Positions 35,462 through 43,958 are shown, counted from the first letter of the stretch. The stretch is 64,000 nt of DNA from Sedimentisphaerales bacterium (GCA_028281535.1 JANQJS010000037.1:172078-236077); one strand, 5' to 3'. The notes: generated by a model from the sequence alone, not told the origin. Translations and numbers: made by a program.

Positions 35462-35496
35462 ATCATCGTAATGAATAAACTGATTATTACGATGAT
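35462..35496. repeat. Perfect 11-bp inverted repeat
   Basis: ATCATCGTAAT at 35462-35472 and ATTACGATGAT at 35486-35496, 13 bases apart, just after the 6S terminator and about 80 bases before the -10 element of the next gene. It may be an operator or a secondary hairpin. Confidence 0.6.
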
Positions 35497-35574
35497 ATCC
35501 TCTCGACATAAACACTTATTACGTAGACGTTGATATTTTTGGAGTTGTTTCTGGATACATGGCTCTTTTTTTAC

Positions 35575-35580
35575 TATAAT
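35575..35580 (+). promoter_or_regulatory. -10 element for the GlmU-like gene
   Basis: TATAAT at 35575-35580, with a fair -35 TGGATA 17 bases upstream; the ATG is 43 bases downstream. Confidence 0.5.
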
Positions 35581-35622
35581 GGACCTCATAAAATAATGTG
35601 ATGTTATTAGGGACTCTGATTC

Positions 35623-36861
35623 ATGTCAAACGACACATTTAATTTGGTAATTTTTGAAGACGAACAATTTTCCAATTTACTGCCGTTGGTTTATTGGCGC
35701 GATGTATCGCAATTACGTTGTGGTGCATTAACTTTATCTGAGCAAATTTGTTGCACCTGCAAAAATGAATCCCCTATCTTATTTATGCGCGAAGTCCTAA
35801 GAGCTATTTCTTTAGAAAATGAATTCGGTCAAGTGGCTCAGCAAGTGACCAGTAAAGGTTGGACCCTTTTTGTCAACGCACGTGCATTGCTTTTAGATCC
35901 AATTGAATTAGGAGATATACCAAATGTTGGGATGAGCCAAGATGACATTGCCTATATCTGGGCAGATGAAACATTATCCCAATCTTTATCAGCTGAAACG
36001 TGTCTCAATTCAGATCAATTAAATCAAGCGGTGAAATCACTTGAAAAAAGCTCAACTCCTATTGAGATGATTAAGTATCCTTGGGATTTAGTTCGATTGA
36101 ATCCCAAAGCCATCCAGCACCAATGGTCAAAATTAAGTCGCCCTTCTCAAGCCAAGCGAGTTTATGAAGGTGCCTATTTAATGGAATCCGACAATATTAA
36201 TTTCGGGCTTGGAACCGTCGTGATGCCTGGAGCCGTTTTGGATGCAACTAATGGTCCAATCATCACAGGTGAAAATGTTTTAATCAAACCGAATGCAACC
36301 CTGGAAGGCCCTCTTTATATTGGTGATGAAACGATTATCAACCCAAATGCAATTATTCGTAGTTGTAGTTTTGGTCCCGTCTGTCGCGTGGGTGGCGAAG
36401 TGAGCTCTTCGATTTTGCAAGGTTACGCCAACAAACAGCATGATGGCTTTTTGGGCCATAGCTATTTGGGACAGTGGACCAATTTGGGTGCCGCAACGAC
36501 AACCAGTAATCTTAAAAACACCTATGGCACAGTACGAGTACCCATCAATGGTACGCTCATCGATTCAGGTGAGATTTTTGTTGGTTTAACGATGGGCGAT
36601 TTTGCCAAATCAGGTATCAATACAACATTTGCTACCGGCAGTGTAGTAGGCCTGGCCAGCCATGTCTTTAGTCAGCAGATTCCGGCCCAATTTACCGGAT
36701 CTTTCCGCTGGATTACGGATACAGATCAGACAAATGCCGATGTCGATAAGGTCCTGGCGACCGCTAAAATCATGATGCAACGTCGCGGGATTGAGATGTC
36801 TTCGGCTCAAGAGCAACTTTTCCGGCAAATTGCCGCCTCCGCCAGTCAATTTGAAGCCTAG
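35623..36861 (+). CDS. GlmU-related sugar nucleotidyltransferase/acetyltransferase (alternative bacterial GlmU type)
   Basis: A 412-residue cytosolic protein. The N-terminal part (FNLVIFEDEQFSNLLPLVYWRDVSQLRCGALTLSEQI, given in overlapping family motifs LLPL.Y.R.V..LR.G) matches the alternative GlmU family that is found in Bacteroidetes and planctomycetes. The C-terminal half (about 190-400) is a left-handed beta-helix of hexapeptide repeats (FGLGTVVMPGAVLDA, GENVLIKPNATLEGPLYIGDE, NLKNTYGTVRVPING), as in the acetyltransferase domain of GlmU. It probably makes UDP-N-acetylglucosamine or a related activated sugar for envelope synthesis. Whether both activities are retained cannot be told by eye. 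Confidence 0.85.
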   Translation: MSNDTFNLVIFEDEQFSNLLPLVYWRDVSQLRCGALTLSEQICCTCKNESPILFMREVLRAISLENEFGQVAQQVTSKGWTLFVNARALLLDPIELGDIPNVGMSQDDIAYIWADETLSQSLSAETCLNSDQLNQAVKSLEKSSTPIEMIKYPWDLVRLNPKAIQHQWSKLSRPSQAKRVYEGAYLMESDNINFGLGTVVMPGAVLDATNGPIITGENVLIKPNATLEGPLYIGDETIINPNAIIRSCSFGPVCRVGGEVSSSILQGYANKQHDGFLGHSYLGQWTNLGAATTTSNLKNTYGTVRVPINGTLIDSGEIFVGLTMGDFAKSGINTTFATGSVVGLASHVFSQQIPAQFTGSFRWITDTDQTNADVDKVLATAKIMMQRRGIEMSSAQEQLFRQIAASASQFEA

Positions 36862-36890
36862 TTTTTGAAAATCTCACAGGTTGGATTCCC

Positions 36891-36919
36891 TTGACATTGG
36901 GCTCATTTCTCGATAGAAC
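36891..36919 (+). promoter_or_regulatory. Promoter ahead of the lipoprotein gene at 37027
   Basis: TTGACA at 36891-36896 and TAGAAC at 36914-36919, separated by 17 bases. Confidence 0.5.
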
Positions 36920-37026
36920 AAGTGCTAAAATCTTACCCAAACCTAAGAAAAATCCAACTTTAGGGCTATTTTTGACGATATAATTACTTCTGTGAGATTT
37001 CGATCCCCACGATCAAGGAGACTAGG

Positions 37027-37749
37027 TTGAATAATCGATTTAAAACCATTGTAATACTGCTAGCGATGAGCACCATTTCATGTAATCTTGGCTGTTCAAA
37101 CTGGCTGAAAAGTGACTCTGGAAAGTCAAAATCCACTTCTGTATCTCTGGAAACTAAATTTTCTCAAATTAATATCAAGCAGACCAACTCCAGCCAAGTT
37201 TTATCAATGTTGCCATCGCAAAAAATGCTGCATACGACAGATTCGGTTTCCGTCTTGCAAGAGCAAGGACGGATGAAAGAGCTTGGTATTATTCAATTTG
37301 ATTCTGTCGATGCAACCGTTGACCGCAAAACCTATTTAAAATTAAGTAGTAAATCTACTATTCCGCCTTTTACTAAAGAAAAACTATATCTTCTTGTGGA
37401 TACTACGATTTCATCTGAAATTTTAAATCAGCCTTTCGAAAATGGGATGCGCAAGAAAATAGCCATCTTAAAACATATTCATTCCTCAATTGTTGAAGAT
37501 GCCAAACCCTATCTTGAAGATCAACAAACGGTTTCTATGGTAGGTCTGATCCGAATCGTCATTGATATGGGAATTAACGAGCTTGCTAAGCGTCCACGTG
37601 ATGCGTCAGATTTGCAGACGGCCGTTGGATTTTCATATGAGCATCCTACTTTGGGCAAAACCTTTGTTCGATTGAATGAAATGCGTGAAAACGTATATCG
37701 CCTAACGATCAATGCCTCTGATACGGTAGACTCAGTGAGTGCTTGGTAA
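37027..37749 (+). CDS. Putative lipoprotein of unknown function (TTG start)
   Basis: A 240-residue protein with signal peptide and lipobox (ISCNLGC, Cys near residue 23). The start is TTG, supported by AAGGAG 6 bases upstream and by the signal sequence beginning right there (MNNRFKTIVILLAMS). The mature part is rich in Ser/Thr/Lys at first, then mixed alpha/beta, with no family recognised. It has its own promoter-like element and ends 44 bases before the convergent FliN-type gene. Confidence 0.65.
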   Translation: MNNRFKTIVILLAMSTISCNLGCSNWLKSDSGKSKSTSVSLETKFSQINIKQTNSSQVLSMLPSQKMLHTTDSVSVLQEQGRMKELGIIQFDSVDATVDRKTYLKLSSKSTIPPFTKEKLYLLVDTTISSEILNQPFENGMRKKIAILKHIHSSIVEDAKPYLEDQQTVSMVGLIRIVIDMGINELAKRPRDASDLQTAVGFSYEHPTLGKTFVRLNEMRENVYRLTINASDTVDSVSAW

Positions 37750-37793
37750 TTTGAACTTAAAGGATTGGGTTGGGGTACGACTGGACTCGGTTG

Positions 37794-38276
37794 TTAATCA
37801 AATCCGCCTAATGATTTGATCATATCTTCGATTTCACCAATTTGCGTGATGCGCAGTCCAAATTTTTCGCCGATTTTTACGGGTTGTCCCAGTCCAATGG
37901 TTGAATTGTTTACCATTAAATCGACATGTTGGTAGGCATCTTTGTCAAATGTAATGACTGAGCCGAGATTTAGTTTGAGCACATTCGAGATGGTCATGTT
38001 TTTCTCAGCGATTTTGACAATGACGGGAACACGCATCGCCAGGATACGATCAAGATGGTCGCCCTGAGCTTCTAGAAGCATATTTGCTTGATCTGCGGCA
38101 GGTGCGGGTGCAGGCTCAACGGCTTGCGCTGTTTGCTGAGAAGCTTGTTGGGCCGCTTGTTCAGCTTCAAGAGCTTCCTGCTCTTTGGCTTGCTGAATCA
38201 TTTCCTGCATGGCGCGTTCGGTTTCAGCGTCTTCATCTTCAGCTGTCTGGTCAAGATTATCCTGATCTTCTGCCAT
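37794..38276 (-). CDS. Orphan FliN/FliM-type (SpoA domain) protein
   Basis: A 160-residue protein. Residues about 1-70 are acidic and then Ala/Gln/Pro-rich (EQAAQQASQQTAQAVEPAPA), a flexible linker. Residues about 80-158 form a SpoA/FliN domain: RILAMRVPVIVKIAEKNMTI, LKLNLGSVITFDK, LMVNNSTIGLGQPVKIGEKFGLRI. FliN is part of the flagellar switch C-ring; related SpoA domains occur in type III secretion. No other flagellar or secretion genes are in the window, so it is an orphan here, although a CheY-like gene is divergent from it. Confidence 0.85.
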   Translation of the reverse strand: MAEDQDNLDQTAEDEDAETERAMQEMIQQAKEQEALEAEQAAQQASQQTAQAVEPAPAPAADQANMLLEAQGDHLDRILAMRVPVIVKIAEKNMTISNVLKLNLGSVITFDKDAYQHVDLMVNNSTIGLGQPVKIGEKFGLRITQIGEIEDMIKSLGGFD

Positions 38277-38644
38277 CTATGCTTCTTTCTTAATTTAAGT
38301 AATAAACCAAAAATCGCCCTTGCGATTCTCGGATGTAATATATTATCGGCACTTGAGGCAATTCGCTACAGCGTAATGCAAATTCATTTTTAATTAAGCA
38401 ACAGAACATTACGTAATTCATTGAAAATATAATCACAAGGCCAAGGCAGTATTAAACATAATTATTTATCTTTTAGGTGATTATGTGAATATGCACCTCG
38501 TCAGTGACACTTCTAAATCCTTGATTTTGACCCTACAGTTATCTTGACAAGATTTGAGAATGTCGGTATCATAAAACTTTGATAGTATTCATGACGTAAT
38601 TGGCATGCTGGGTGGTTAACAATCCTAATTTGGAAGGTTCAAAA
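38277..38644. other. Divergent intergenic region between FliN-type and receiver genes
   Basis: About 370 AT-rich bases. Apart from the promoter at 38544-38572, no RNA gene, ORF or repeat was identified. Confidence 0.5.
38544..38572 (+). promoter_or_regulatory. Promoter of the receiver-domain gene
   Basis: TTGACA at 38544-38549, a 17-base spacer, and TATCAT at 38567-38572. The ATG at 38645 is about 65 bases beyond the expected start. Confidence 0.7.
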
Positions 38645-39034
38645 ATGGTAAATATTGCTGAAAAAACGATAATGATCGTTGATGATGATGCCGACATTCG
38701 TGAGGCAATCGAGACAGCTGTTTCCGAAATGGGTGATGTTGAAATCCTGACCGCAGGTGATGGAAATTCTGCTGTTGAGATGATTCAAGATAATCCGCCA
38801 GATCTACTGATTCTAGATCAAATGTTACCCGGTCGCAGTGGCTTTTTGGTTTTGGAAAAAATTAAGCAACTTCGTCAGAAAAGCGGTAAGCCGCCTGTCA
38901 TCATGATTACTGCAAATCCAGGAACACGCCATAAGGTTTATGCTCAAACGCTCGGAGTAGATGTTTATTTTAATAAACCTTTCAGGATGGACAAACTCAT
39001 TAAAGCTGCTGAAGATCTACTTGAGCAAGAATAA
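38645..39034 (+). CDS. Stand-alone response regulator receiver (CheY-like)
   Basis: A 129-residue single receiver domain. All the key residues are present: the acidic pair D13/D14 (IVDDDAD), phospho-acceptor D58 (LLILDQMLPG), T89 (VIMITANPG) and K111 (VYFNKPF). There is no output domain. An in-frame TTG at 38600 would extend it, but the ATG at 38645 has GGAAGG 8 bases upstream and starts at the domain. It could relay phosphate to a kinase or bind a target protein such as the flagellar switch; the divergent FliN-type gene makes that an attractive but unproven partner. Confidence 0.88.
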   Translation: MVNIAEKTIMIVDDDADIREAIETAVSEMGDVEILTAGDGNSAVEMIQDNPPDLLILDQMLPGRSGFLVLEKIKQLRQKSGKPPVIMITANPGTRHKVYAQTLGVDVYFNKPFRMDKLIKAAEDLLEQE

Positions 39035-39189
39035 TTGAGTGGGATTGCGAACGGATTTGCCTGTTTGAGCAATGACTTGATAAGTCATCCTTAATTTAAT
39101 TATTATTGTACATTATCATAGTTCGTAAGAGTCAAGGATCGGCTCTTTAAACCGAGGCACAGGAGGCTCTTACTTGGGAGATTACCATA

Positions 39190-39555
39190 GTGAGTGAAGA
39201 AACTAACAGCGATTATCCAACAATTATCGGACCTGACGCCAACTTCAAAGGCGAATTGAATTTTGAAAAAAGTGTTCGAGTTTTAGGTGGGTTTGAAGGC
39301 CAGATCGCGACAAAAGGCAAACTAGAAGTGGCTAGTGGCGCCAATGTCCAAGCAGATGTCGAAGCTGGTAATATAGCAGTTGAAGGCGATATCAAAGGAA
39401 ACCTGGCAGCTCAAGATTTGATTGAGTTAAAAGAAACCGCCAAAATTCATGGCGACATTCGTTGCGGCCGTTTGGTTGTGACTGATGGTGCAAGTTTTGT
39501 CGGACACTGTCATGTCGGTAATGGCTCAGTTGAAAAAGAATCTACGGACGCTTAA
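39190..39555 (+). CDS. Bactofilin
   Basis: A 121-residue bactofilin (polymer-forming cytoskeletal protein, DUF583). After a short disordered N-terminus the sequence shows the regular beta-helix turns of the family: IIGPDANFKGELNFEKSVRV, GKLEVASGANVQADVEAGN, GDIKGNLAAQDLIELKETAK, GDIRCGRLVVTDGASFVG. Bactofilins polymerise without nucleotide and scaffold cell-wall or morphogenesis proteins. The start is GTG, with GGGAG 9 bases upstream. Its 3' end overlaps the next bactofilin gene by more than 40 bases. Confidence 0.88.
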   Translation: MSEETNSDYPTIIGPDANFKGELNFEKSVRVLGGFEGQIATKGKLEVASGANVQADVEAGNIAVEGDIKGNLAAQDLIELKETAKIHGDIRCGRLVVTDGASFVGHCHVGNGSVEKESTDA

Positions 39556-40069
39556 TCATAGGGTTCGAGAAGTCGTAGCATATTGGTTGCCCGATGGTTT
39601 ATACCGAAAGGTTTTACCTGACGAGGAGGAGACCGACGGCAACCAATCCGCCACGCGTTCTTATCATTGTACGCATTGCGGAAAATTATTAGAAGTTAGT
39701 GCTAAAGCTTTTAGTGTCAACTGTCGGCATTGTAATCAGCGGGTCAGCCTGGAAGATTACTATATCGATACCCATCACGCGATTACCAATATTGAAACAA
39801 GCGGCCATGTCGCTGTCACCGAATCAGGGCATGTACGCGCAAAAATCTGTGTGGAAGATTTACACATCGAAGGCCATCTCTTTGGGAATGTCACCGCACA
39901 GGGAAAAGTCAGCGTATCTTCCAATGGCTATATCATAGGAAACGTTTCTGCAAGAAAGCTTGAAGTGCAAGATGGCGCAAAACTTCATGGCTATTTCACC
40001 ATCGGTCGAGAAGCTCCTGATAAACCTGTTAAAGAAGCCAATTCAGTTCGGTCCAAAAAACCAAGTTAA
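39512..40069 (+). CDS. Bactofilin-like protein with N-terminal zinc ribbon
   Basis: About 186 residues from the ATG at 39512 (another ATG is at 39521). A basic N-terminal region is followed by a zinc ribbon (CTHCGK and CRHC, Cys 53, 56, 71 and 74) and then bactofilin-type beta-helix turns (ETSGHVAVTESGHVRAKI, LFGNVTAQGKVSVSSNGYI, GNVSARKLEVQDGAKLHGYF). It overlaps the preceding bactofilin gene in another frame, suggesting translational coupling and a heteropolymer or anchoring role. The fused ribbon could bind protein or nucleic acid; that is inference. Confidence 0.8.
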   Translation: MSVMAQLKKNLRTLNHRVREVVAYWLPDGLYRKVLPDEEETDGNQSATRSYHCTHCGKLLEVSAKAFSVNCRHCNQRVSLEDYYIDTHHAITNIETSGHVAVTESGHVRAKICVEDLHIEGHLFGNVTAQGKVSVSSNGYIIGNVSARKLEVQDGAKLHGYFTIGREAPDKPVKEANSVRSKKPS

Positions 40070-40100
40070 ATTAATTTTTGTGAATAAGTCAGCGCTTGAC

Positions 40101-40119
40101 CTGTTCCACAACGGAACAG
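40101..40119. repeat. Hairpin between convergent genes
   Basis: CTGTTCC and GGAACAG form a perfect 7-bp stem around ACAAC between the convergent bactofilin and hydrolase genes. No T run adjoins it, so its role as a bidirectional terminator is uncertain. Confidence 0.4.
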
Positions 40120-40139
40120 TGTCACAAACGTATTATTTT

Positions 40140-41018
40140 TTATGCGATGCGCTTTAAGAAATCGCGCATTTTCTCAATGACTTGCGGGGCATTTTCCTCG
40201 AGAACAAAGTGCCCGCTGTCGAACAGATGGAATTCAATTTCGTTCAAGTCTCTGCGGTAAGCTTCAGCACCGGCACGCACAAAGATAGGATCGTTTGCGC
40301 CCCAGGCGACCAATGTCGGCGGTTGGTGTTCGCGAAGAAATGCGTGCCACTGTGGATACAGCTTGACGTTGTTCTGGTAGTCGTAAAACAGATCCAACTG
40401 CACTTTCTTCTGGCCTGGCCGCGACATCCTGGCATAGTCTAGAACCCAATTGTCTGGATTGATGCTCTCAGGATTTCGCGTGCCCTCGGTATACTGCCAT
40501 TTGATTCCTTCTAAGCTCATGAGTTGCTCGACGATGACATCTTCTTTTTTAGTTGTCCGGTCTTGCCAAAAGTCGCTAACCGGAGCTGAGTTTTCTGGAT
40601 GGAATCCTTCTTCGTAGGCATTACCATTCATCACGATTAGGCCTTTTACTCGATCGGGGTACTTGGTTGCCAGCCTGTAGCCAACGGGTGCTCCATAATC
40701 TTGCATCCCTATGACAAACTCCATGATGTTTTTCTTCTCCAGGAGCTTGTCGATCGTCGCGGCCAGATTGTCGAATGTGTAATCATAAATATGGGAGTCT
40801 GGAAAGTCACTGTTGCCAAAGCCTGGATAGTCTGGAGCAATCATGTAATAATCGCTGCCAAGAGCAGCCAGAACCTCGCGGTACATGTGCGATGAGGTCG
40901 GATACCCATGCAGTAATACAACTGCTCGTCTCCCAGGACTTCCAGACTCTCGGAAGAAGACATTTATACCATCAACCTCTTCCTTGCCATATCTAACTCG
41001 AGTTAAGTCATTGGACAT
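40140..41018 (-). CDS. Alpha/beta-fold hydrolase, dehalogenase/epoxide-hydrolase type
   Basis: A 292-residue cytosolic hydrolase. The oxyanion-hole motif HGYPTSSHMYREV, the nucleophile elbow GMQDYGAPVG with an aspartate at the nucleophile position, and the catalytic His in SGHFVLEE are visible. An Asp nucleophile points to haloalkane dehalogenase- or epoxide hydrolase-like chemistry and not to an esterase. AGGA 10 bases upstream sets the start. It is the last gene of the TetR-associated cluster, 74 bases after the SDR gene. Base use is more GC-rich than in neighbouring core genes. Confidence 0.85.
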   Translation of the reverse strand: MSNDLTRVRYGKEEVDGINVFFRESGSPGRRAVVLLHGYPTSSHMYREVLAALGSDYYMIAPDYPGFGNSDFPDSHIYDYTFDNLAATIDKLLEKKNIMEFVIGMQDYGAPVGYRLATKYPDRVKGLIVMNGNAYEEGFHPENSAPVSDFWQDRTTKKEDVIVEQLMSLEGIKWQYTEGTRNPESINPDNWVLDYARMSRPGQKKVQLDLFYDYQNNVKLYPQWHAFLREHQPPTLVAWGANDPIFVRAGAEAYRRDLNEIEFHLFDSGHFVLEENAPQVIEKMRDFLKRIA

Positions 41019-41092
41019 TTTGACAATTTCCTATTCAATCATGAGGTTATTCTTTTTGGTTCTAATTTTCGGATTCGCTGGCAGGGATCCAA

Positions 41093-41815
41093 TTAGAACG
41101 CGGCAAAGTTCTGTTCCAGCTGCTTGGGCGAACTGAGGTATAACGGACCAATCTGTTGTGACATTGCGTCTGGGAAAATTTCCTCAACGCCATTCTCGAT
41201 TCCGTTTAGGATTGCTTCCGCTACCTCTGAGGCCGGTGTCGTATCCATGTTCAGCCCCTTAGTCATACGTGTGGCTACTGGGCCTGGGTATACGCCATGC
41301 ACTGAGATTTCGTTGGCCTTCAAGTTGCTGCGTATCGACTGCGTCACAGAATGGAGGGCGGCTTTCGATGCGGAGTATCCTCCGAAACTGGGCATTGCTG
41401 CAAGAGAGGTTACACTCAATACATTCGCGATTGCGCCAGAGCCTTCTTTCTTCAGTGAGGGAAGGAGCGCCTTAGTTACGCCAAGTGTCCCGAAGAGATT
41501 TGTCTCGATATCATCACGCAACTGTTGCTCCGTGTCTTCCAACACGTTAGTGCCCGAGAATATCCCCGCGTTGTTTATAAGGATATTGATGGAGGGTACT
41601 AATTGTGATAACTGCGTAATCGTCGACTTATCACCGAGGTCCAGGTGAACGGGAATGACCCGTTCACCCAGATTTTCAAGCGTTGTTCGGTTGCTGTCGG
41701 AACGGTAGGTCGCATAGACTTTGGCCGCTTTCTTTTCGAGTGCCTTCGCGACGATGGCAAGACCGATACCGCGATTGGCTCCCGTTACAAGTACAATGCT
41801 ATTTGAGATTTTCAT
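41093..41815 (-). CDS. Short-chain dehydrogenase/reductase
   Basis: A 240-residue classical SDR, probably NADP(H)-dependent. The glycine motif VTGANRGIGLAI, the NNAG motif (INILINNAGIF), the catalytic Ser region (LSVTSLAAM) and the YxxxK motif (GGYSASKAAL) are all intact. A basic residue follows the second strand (YATYRSDSNR), favouring NADPH. AAGGAA lies 7 bases before the ATG. It is in the TetR-associated cluster between the peroxiredoxin-like and hydrolase genes; the substrate is unknown. Confidence 0.88.
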   Translation of the reverse strand: MKISNSIVLVTGANRGIGLAIVAKALEKKAAKVYATYRSDSNRTTLENLGERVIPVHLDLGDKSTITQLSQLVPSINILINNAGIFSGTNVLEDTEQQLRDDIETNLFGTLGVTKALLPSLKKEGSGAIANVLSVTSLAAMPSFGGYSASKAALHSVTQSIRSNLKANEISVHGVYPGPVATRMTKGLNMDTTPASEVAEAILNGIENGVEEIFPDAMSQQIGPLYLSSPKQLEQNFAAF

Positions 41816-41844
41816 TATTCGTTTCCTTATTTTACTTAGGTGTG

Positions 41845-42507
41845 TTATGCCACATTTACTTGGACGATTTCTTGTACTACACTCAGGACGTCTTCAGGGT
41901 TGGCACGCGTCGTGTAATCAGGGTCGACGTGAGCGAACGCGACTTTGCCATCACTATCAACCACAAAGGTTGCCGGTATTGGAAGATCGAATTGACCCGC
42001 TCCGTTAAACTTCTCAAGGTCACCACCCAATTCTTTGTAGATGGGACGAAGGTTCTCAGGAAGCGAAAAGGCAAGCCCGATTTCTTTTGCGTAATCGGAG
42101 CCGACATCAGAAAGCACTTCAAACTTAAGCGAGTTTTTCTCGATAGTAGACAGCGAGTTGTCCGGTAGCTCAGGTGTGATTGCCACCAGCTGAGCACCAG
42201 AGGCCTCGAGCTGAGGTAGGATCTGCTGGTAGGCATGTAGTTCCAGGTTGCAGTATGGGCACCAGCCACCGCGATAGAAAATAATAACAACCGGGCCGGA
42301 TGCTCGAAGTTCTGCGAGACTCCTCTGCTCTCCGGACTGATTTGATAATACAAAATCTTTAAGCTGATCATCGATCTTCGGGGCATGGTTGACGATTCCA
42401 GATGCGATGAGTTCCTCGATGGATTCAGCGAATTTGTCAGTTGTTTCTTTTGGGAAATTGGTAAGGACATGGGCTTTGAGTTCTGATAGTTCTTTTGAAA
42501 GTGACAT
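41845..42507 (-). CDS. Peroxiredoxin-like (AhpC/TSA) protein
   Basis: A 220-residue thioredoxin-fold protein. The active region FYRGGWCPYCNLELHAYQ carries a CxxC pair at the peroxidatic position, as in the peroxiredoxin-like redoxin group, followed by GAQLVAITPE and a C-terminal FVVDSDGKVAFAHVDPDY. It likely reduces peroxides or acts as a disulfide reductase in the cytosol. AAGGAG is 6 bases before the ATG. It is co-oriented with the CMD-family gene upstream (78 bases) and the SDR gene downstream (29 bases). Confidence 0.85.
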   Translation of the reverse strand: MSLSKELSELKAHVLTNFPKETTDKFAESIEELIASGIVNHAPKIDDQLKDFVLSNQSGEQRSLAELRASGPVVIIFYRGGWCPYCNLELHAYQQILPQLEASGAQLVAITPELPDNSLSTIEKNSLKFEVLSDVGSDYAKEIGLAFSLPENLRPIYKELGGDLEKFNGAGQFDLPIPATFVVDSDGKVAFAHVDPDYTTRANPEDVLSVVQEIVQVNVA

Positions 42508-42585
42508 TGTTAGCTCCTTATTGTTGGATGAGTTTATTTATTGTTCATTGGTTTAGTTTATTTTGGTTCAATTGGATTTTTTGAT

Positions 42586-43149
42586 TTACACTGCAACGTC
42601 TTCCTGGCTCCAGGCCATTGGTTCAAATGCCTTATCCAGGGGTGGGGTGACGATGTGCGTGGAATAGTTGGAGAGCACCTTGAGGCTCGTACCAACAATT
42701 ACTTCCAAGACAGTTTGTTTGGTGTAACCGACTGCAAGGAATTCCTCAACTTGCTCTTCGGACGCCCATCCACGAGATTCATTTACAATCTCCGCGAACT
42801 TACGTAATGCTTCAAGTTTCGGATCAGCGACCGGCGTACCTTCACGTAATGCTTGGATCACGTCTGCGTCTACGCCGTGCATCTTGGCAACGGTCGAATG
42901 GGCGGCCATGCAGTAGGTGCAGCCGTTTAAGCGGTTGTTTGTCATTAAGATGATTTCACGTTCTGTTGGGGTGAGATCTGTTTTGTCGAACAGGCCCATC
43001 ATGGTGAGGTAGCTCTCAACCATCACAGGTGCCTCGGCCATGGTTGCCATGAGGTTTGGTACGAAGCCCATGTTCTTCTTGATCGCTTCCAAGATGGGCT
43101 TTGAGTTTTCGGGAGCGGTTTCTGCGGTGTGTTGGATGTATTTTGTCAT
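42586..43149 (-). CDS. Carboxymuconolactone decarboxylase family (AhpD-like) protein
   Basis: A 187-residue helical protein with the AhpD-type motif NGCTYCMAAHSTVAKMHG, where a CxxC pair and the downstream His form the redox site of alkylhydroperoxidase-like CMD proteins. Preceding residues TPTEREIILMTNNRL are also family-typical. It is the first gene downstream of the operator-containing gap after tetR and probably works with the peroxiredoxin-like protein in peroxide or electrophile detoxification. Confidence 0.88.
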   Translation of the reverse strand: MTKYIQHTAETAPENSKPILEAIKKNMGFVPNLMATMAEAPVMVESYLTMMGLFDKTDLTPTEREIILMTNNRLNGCTYCMAAHSTVAKMHGVDADVIQALREGTPVADPKLEALRKFAEIVNESRGWASEEQVEEFLAVGYTKQTVLEVIVGTSLKVLSNYSTHIVTPPLDKAFEPMAWSQEDVAV

Positions 43150-43210
43150 TGTTCTTCTTCCTTATGTTTGGGGTTTGTGTTATTTTTTATCGTTCGATTT
43201 TTTTGTTTAA

Positions 43211-43327
43211 ACCGATCAGTCTGACTTTTTTTACCCTCTTATGAAGGATTTTTAGTTCATATGGCAATGAGTCTCTTTTTGTGTATACCAATCAGTATAA
43301 ATAATACAACATTTGTACCGACTGGTC
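43211..43327. promoter_or_regulatory. TetR-type operator cluster upstream of the CMD operon
   Basis: Three related sites lie between tetR and the CMD gene: ACCGATCAGTCTGAC at 43211-43225, TATACCAATCAGTATA at 43284-43299 and GTACCGACTGGTC at 43315-43327. They share ACC..TCAGT or ACCGACTGGT cores, as expected for repeated operators of one regulator. Confidence 0.55.
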
Positions 43328-43376
43328 AAGACTTTTTTAAAATTTTTTTCGAGGGCTCAAAAGGCCCCGAAAAGAG

Positions 43377-43958
43377 CTACTCGATGAGGCTCACGGCTTG
43401 TCGAGCAATGATTTCAAGCTGAGGGCGATCGAATGCCCCACGCCCGAGGAGGCGGATTGCGACCATTAAACTAAACAACGTTTTTGCGGTTGGCTGCGGA
43501 TCAACAGACTCTGGAATATCCCCTCGTACTTGGCCAACTTCGATGCAGCGACGGAAAAATGCCTCTACATGTTCCATCGATTTAACAACAATGCGCTTGA
43601 CTTCGTCGCTGTGCCCGCCGATGTCTCCAGCAGTGTTCACAATAAAACAACCACGTTTATCGGGGTCTTCGACGGATGTTGTTACTAGGTCAGTATAGAA
43701 CTTCTTTATGGCCGCTTTCGGATCATCCATTGCCTCAAGTTCTGCAAGATACCCAGCACGGGCTTGTGTATCGTATCGGAGCAAAGCCTGTGTAAATAGA
43801 TCTTTCTTTCCTTTGAATGCATTGTATAGGCTTCCCTTGTTAATACCAGTCGCCTCAATCAAATCGGCAAGGGAGGTCGAGTCGTAGCCCTTTTTTGCGA
43901 AAACAGCCATCGCATTATCGAGTACGTCTGACTCATTGAATGATTTTTCCCAAGGCAT
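43377..43958 (-). CDS. TetR/AcrR family transcriptional regulator
   Basis: A 193-residue repressor. The N-terminal helix-turn-helix is typical of TetR (AMAVFAKKGYDSTSLADLIEATGINKGSLYNAFKGKKDLF, here given as its motifs TSLADLIEATGINKGSLYNAF). The C-terminal helices would bind a ligand. AGGAGG lies 6 bases before the second of two adjacent ATG codons (43958), preferred over the first at 43961. Operator-like sites occur both upstream of the gene and between it and the CMD operon, indicating autoregulation and control of the downstream cluster. Confidence 0.9.
   Translation of the reverse strand: MPWEKSFNESDVLDNAMAVFAKKGYDSTSLADLIEATGINKGSLYNAFKGKKDLFTQALLRYDTQARAGYLAELEAMDDPKAAIKKFYTDLVTTSVEDPDKRGCFIVNTAGDIGGHSDEVKRIVVKSMEHVEAFFRRCIEVGQVRGDIPESVDPQPTAKTLFSLMVAIRLLGRGAFDRPQLEIIARQAVSLIE

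Noticed and set aside
41124..41648. 174-residue plus-strand frame opposite the SDR gene
   Set aside because: It is an antisense shadow favoured by the higher GC content there; the SDR motifs on the minus strand are complete.
41883..42470. 195-residue alternative frame inside the peroxiredoxin-like gene
   Set aside because: The other frame has the CPYC active site and a good ribosome-binding site; this one has an unlikely composition.
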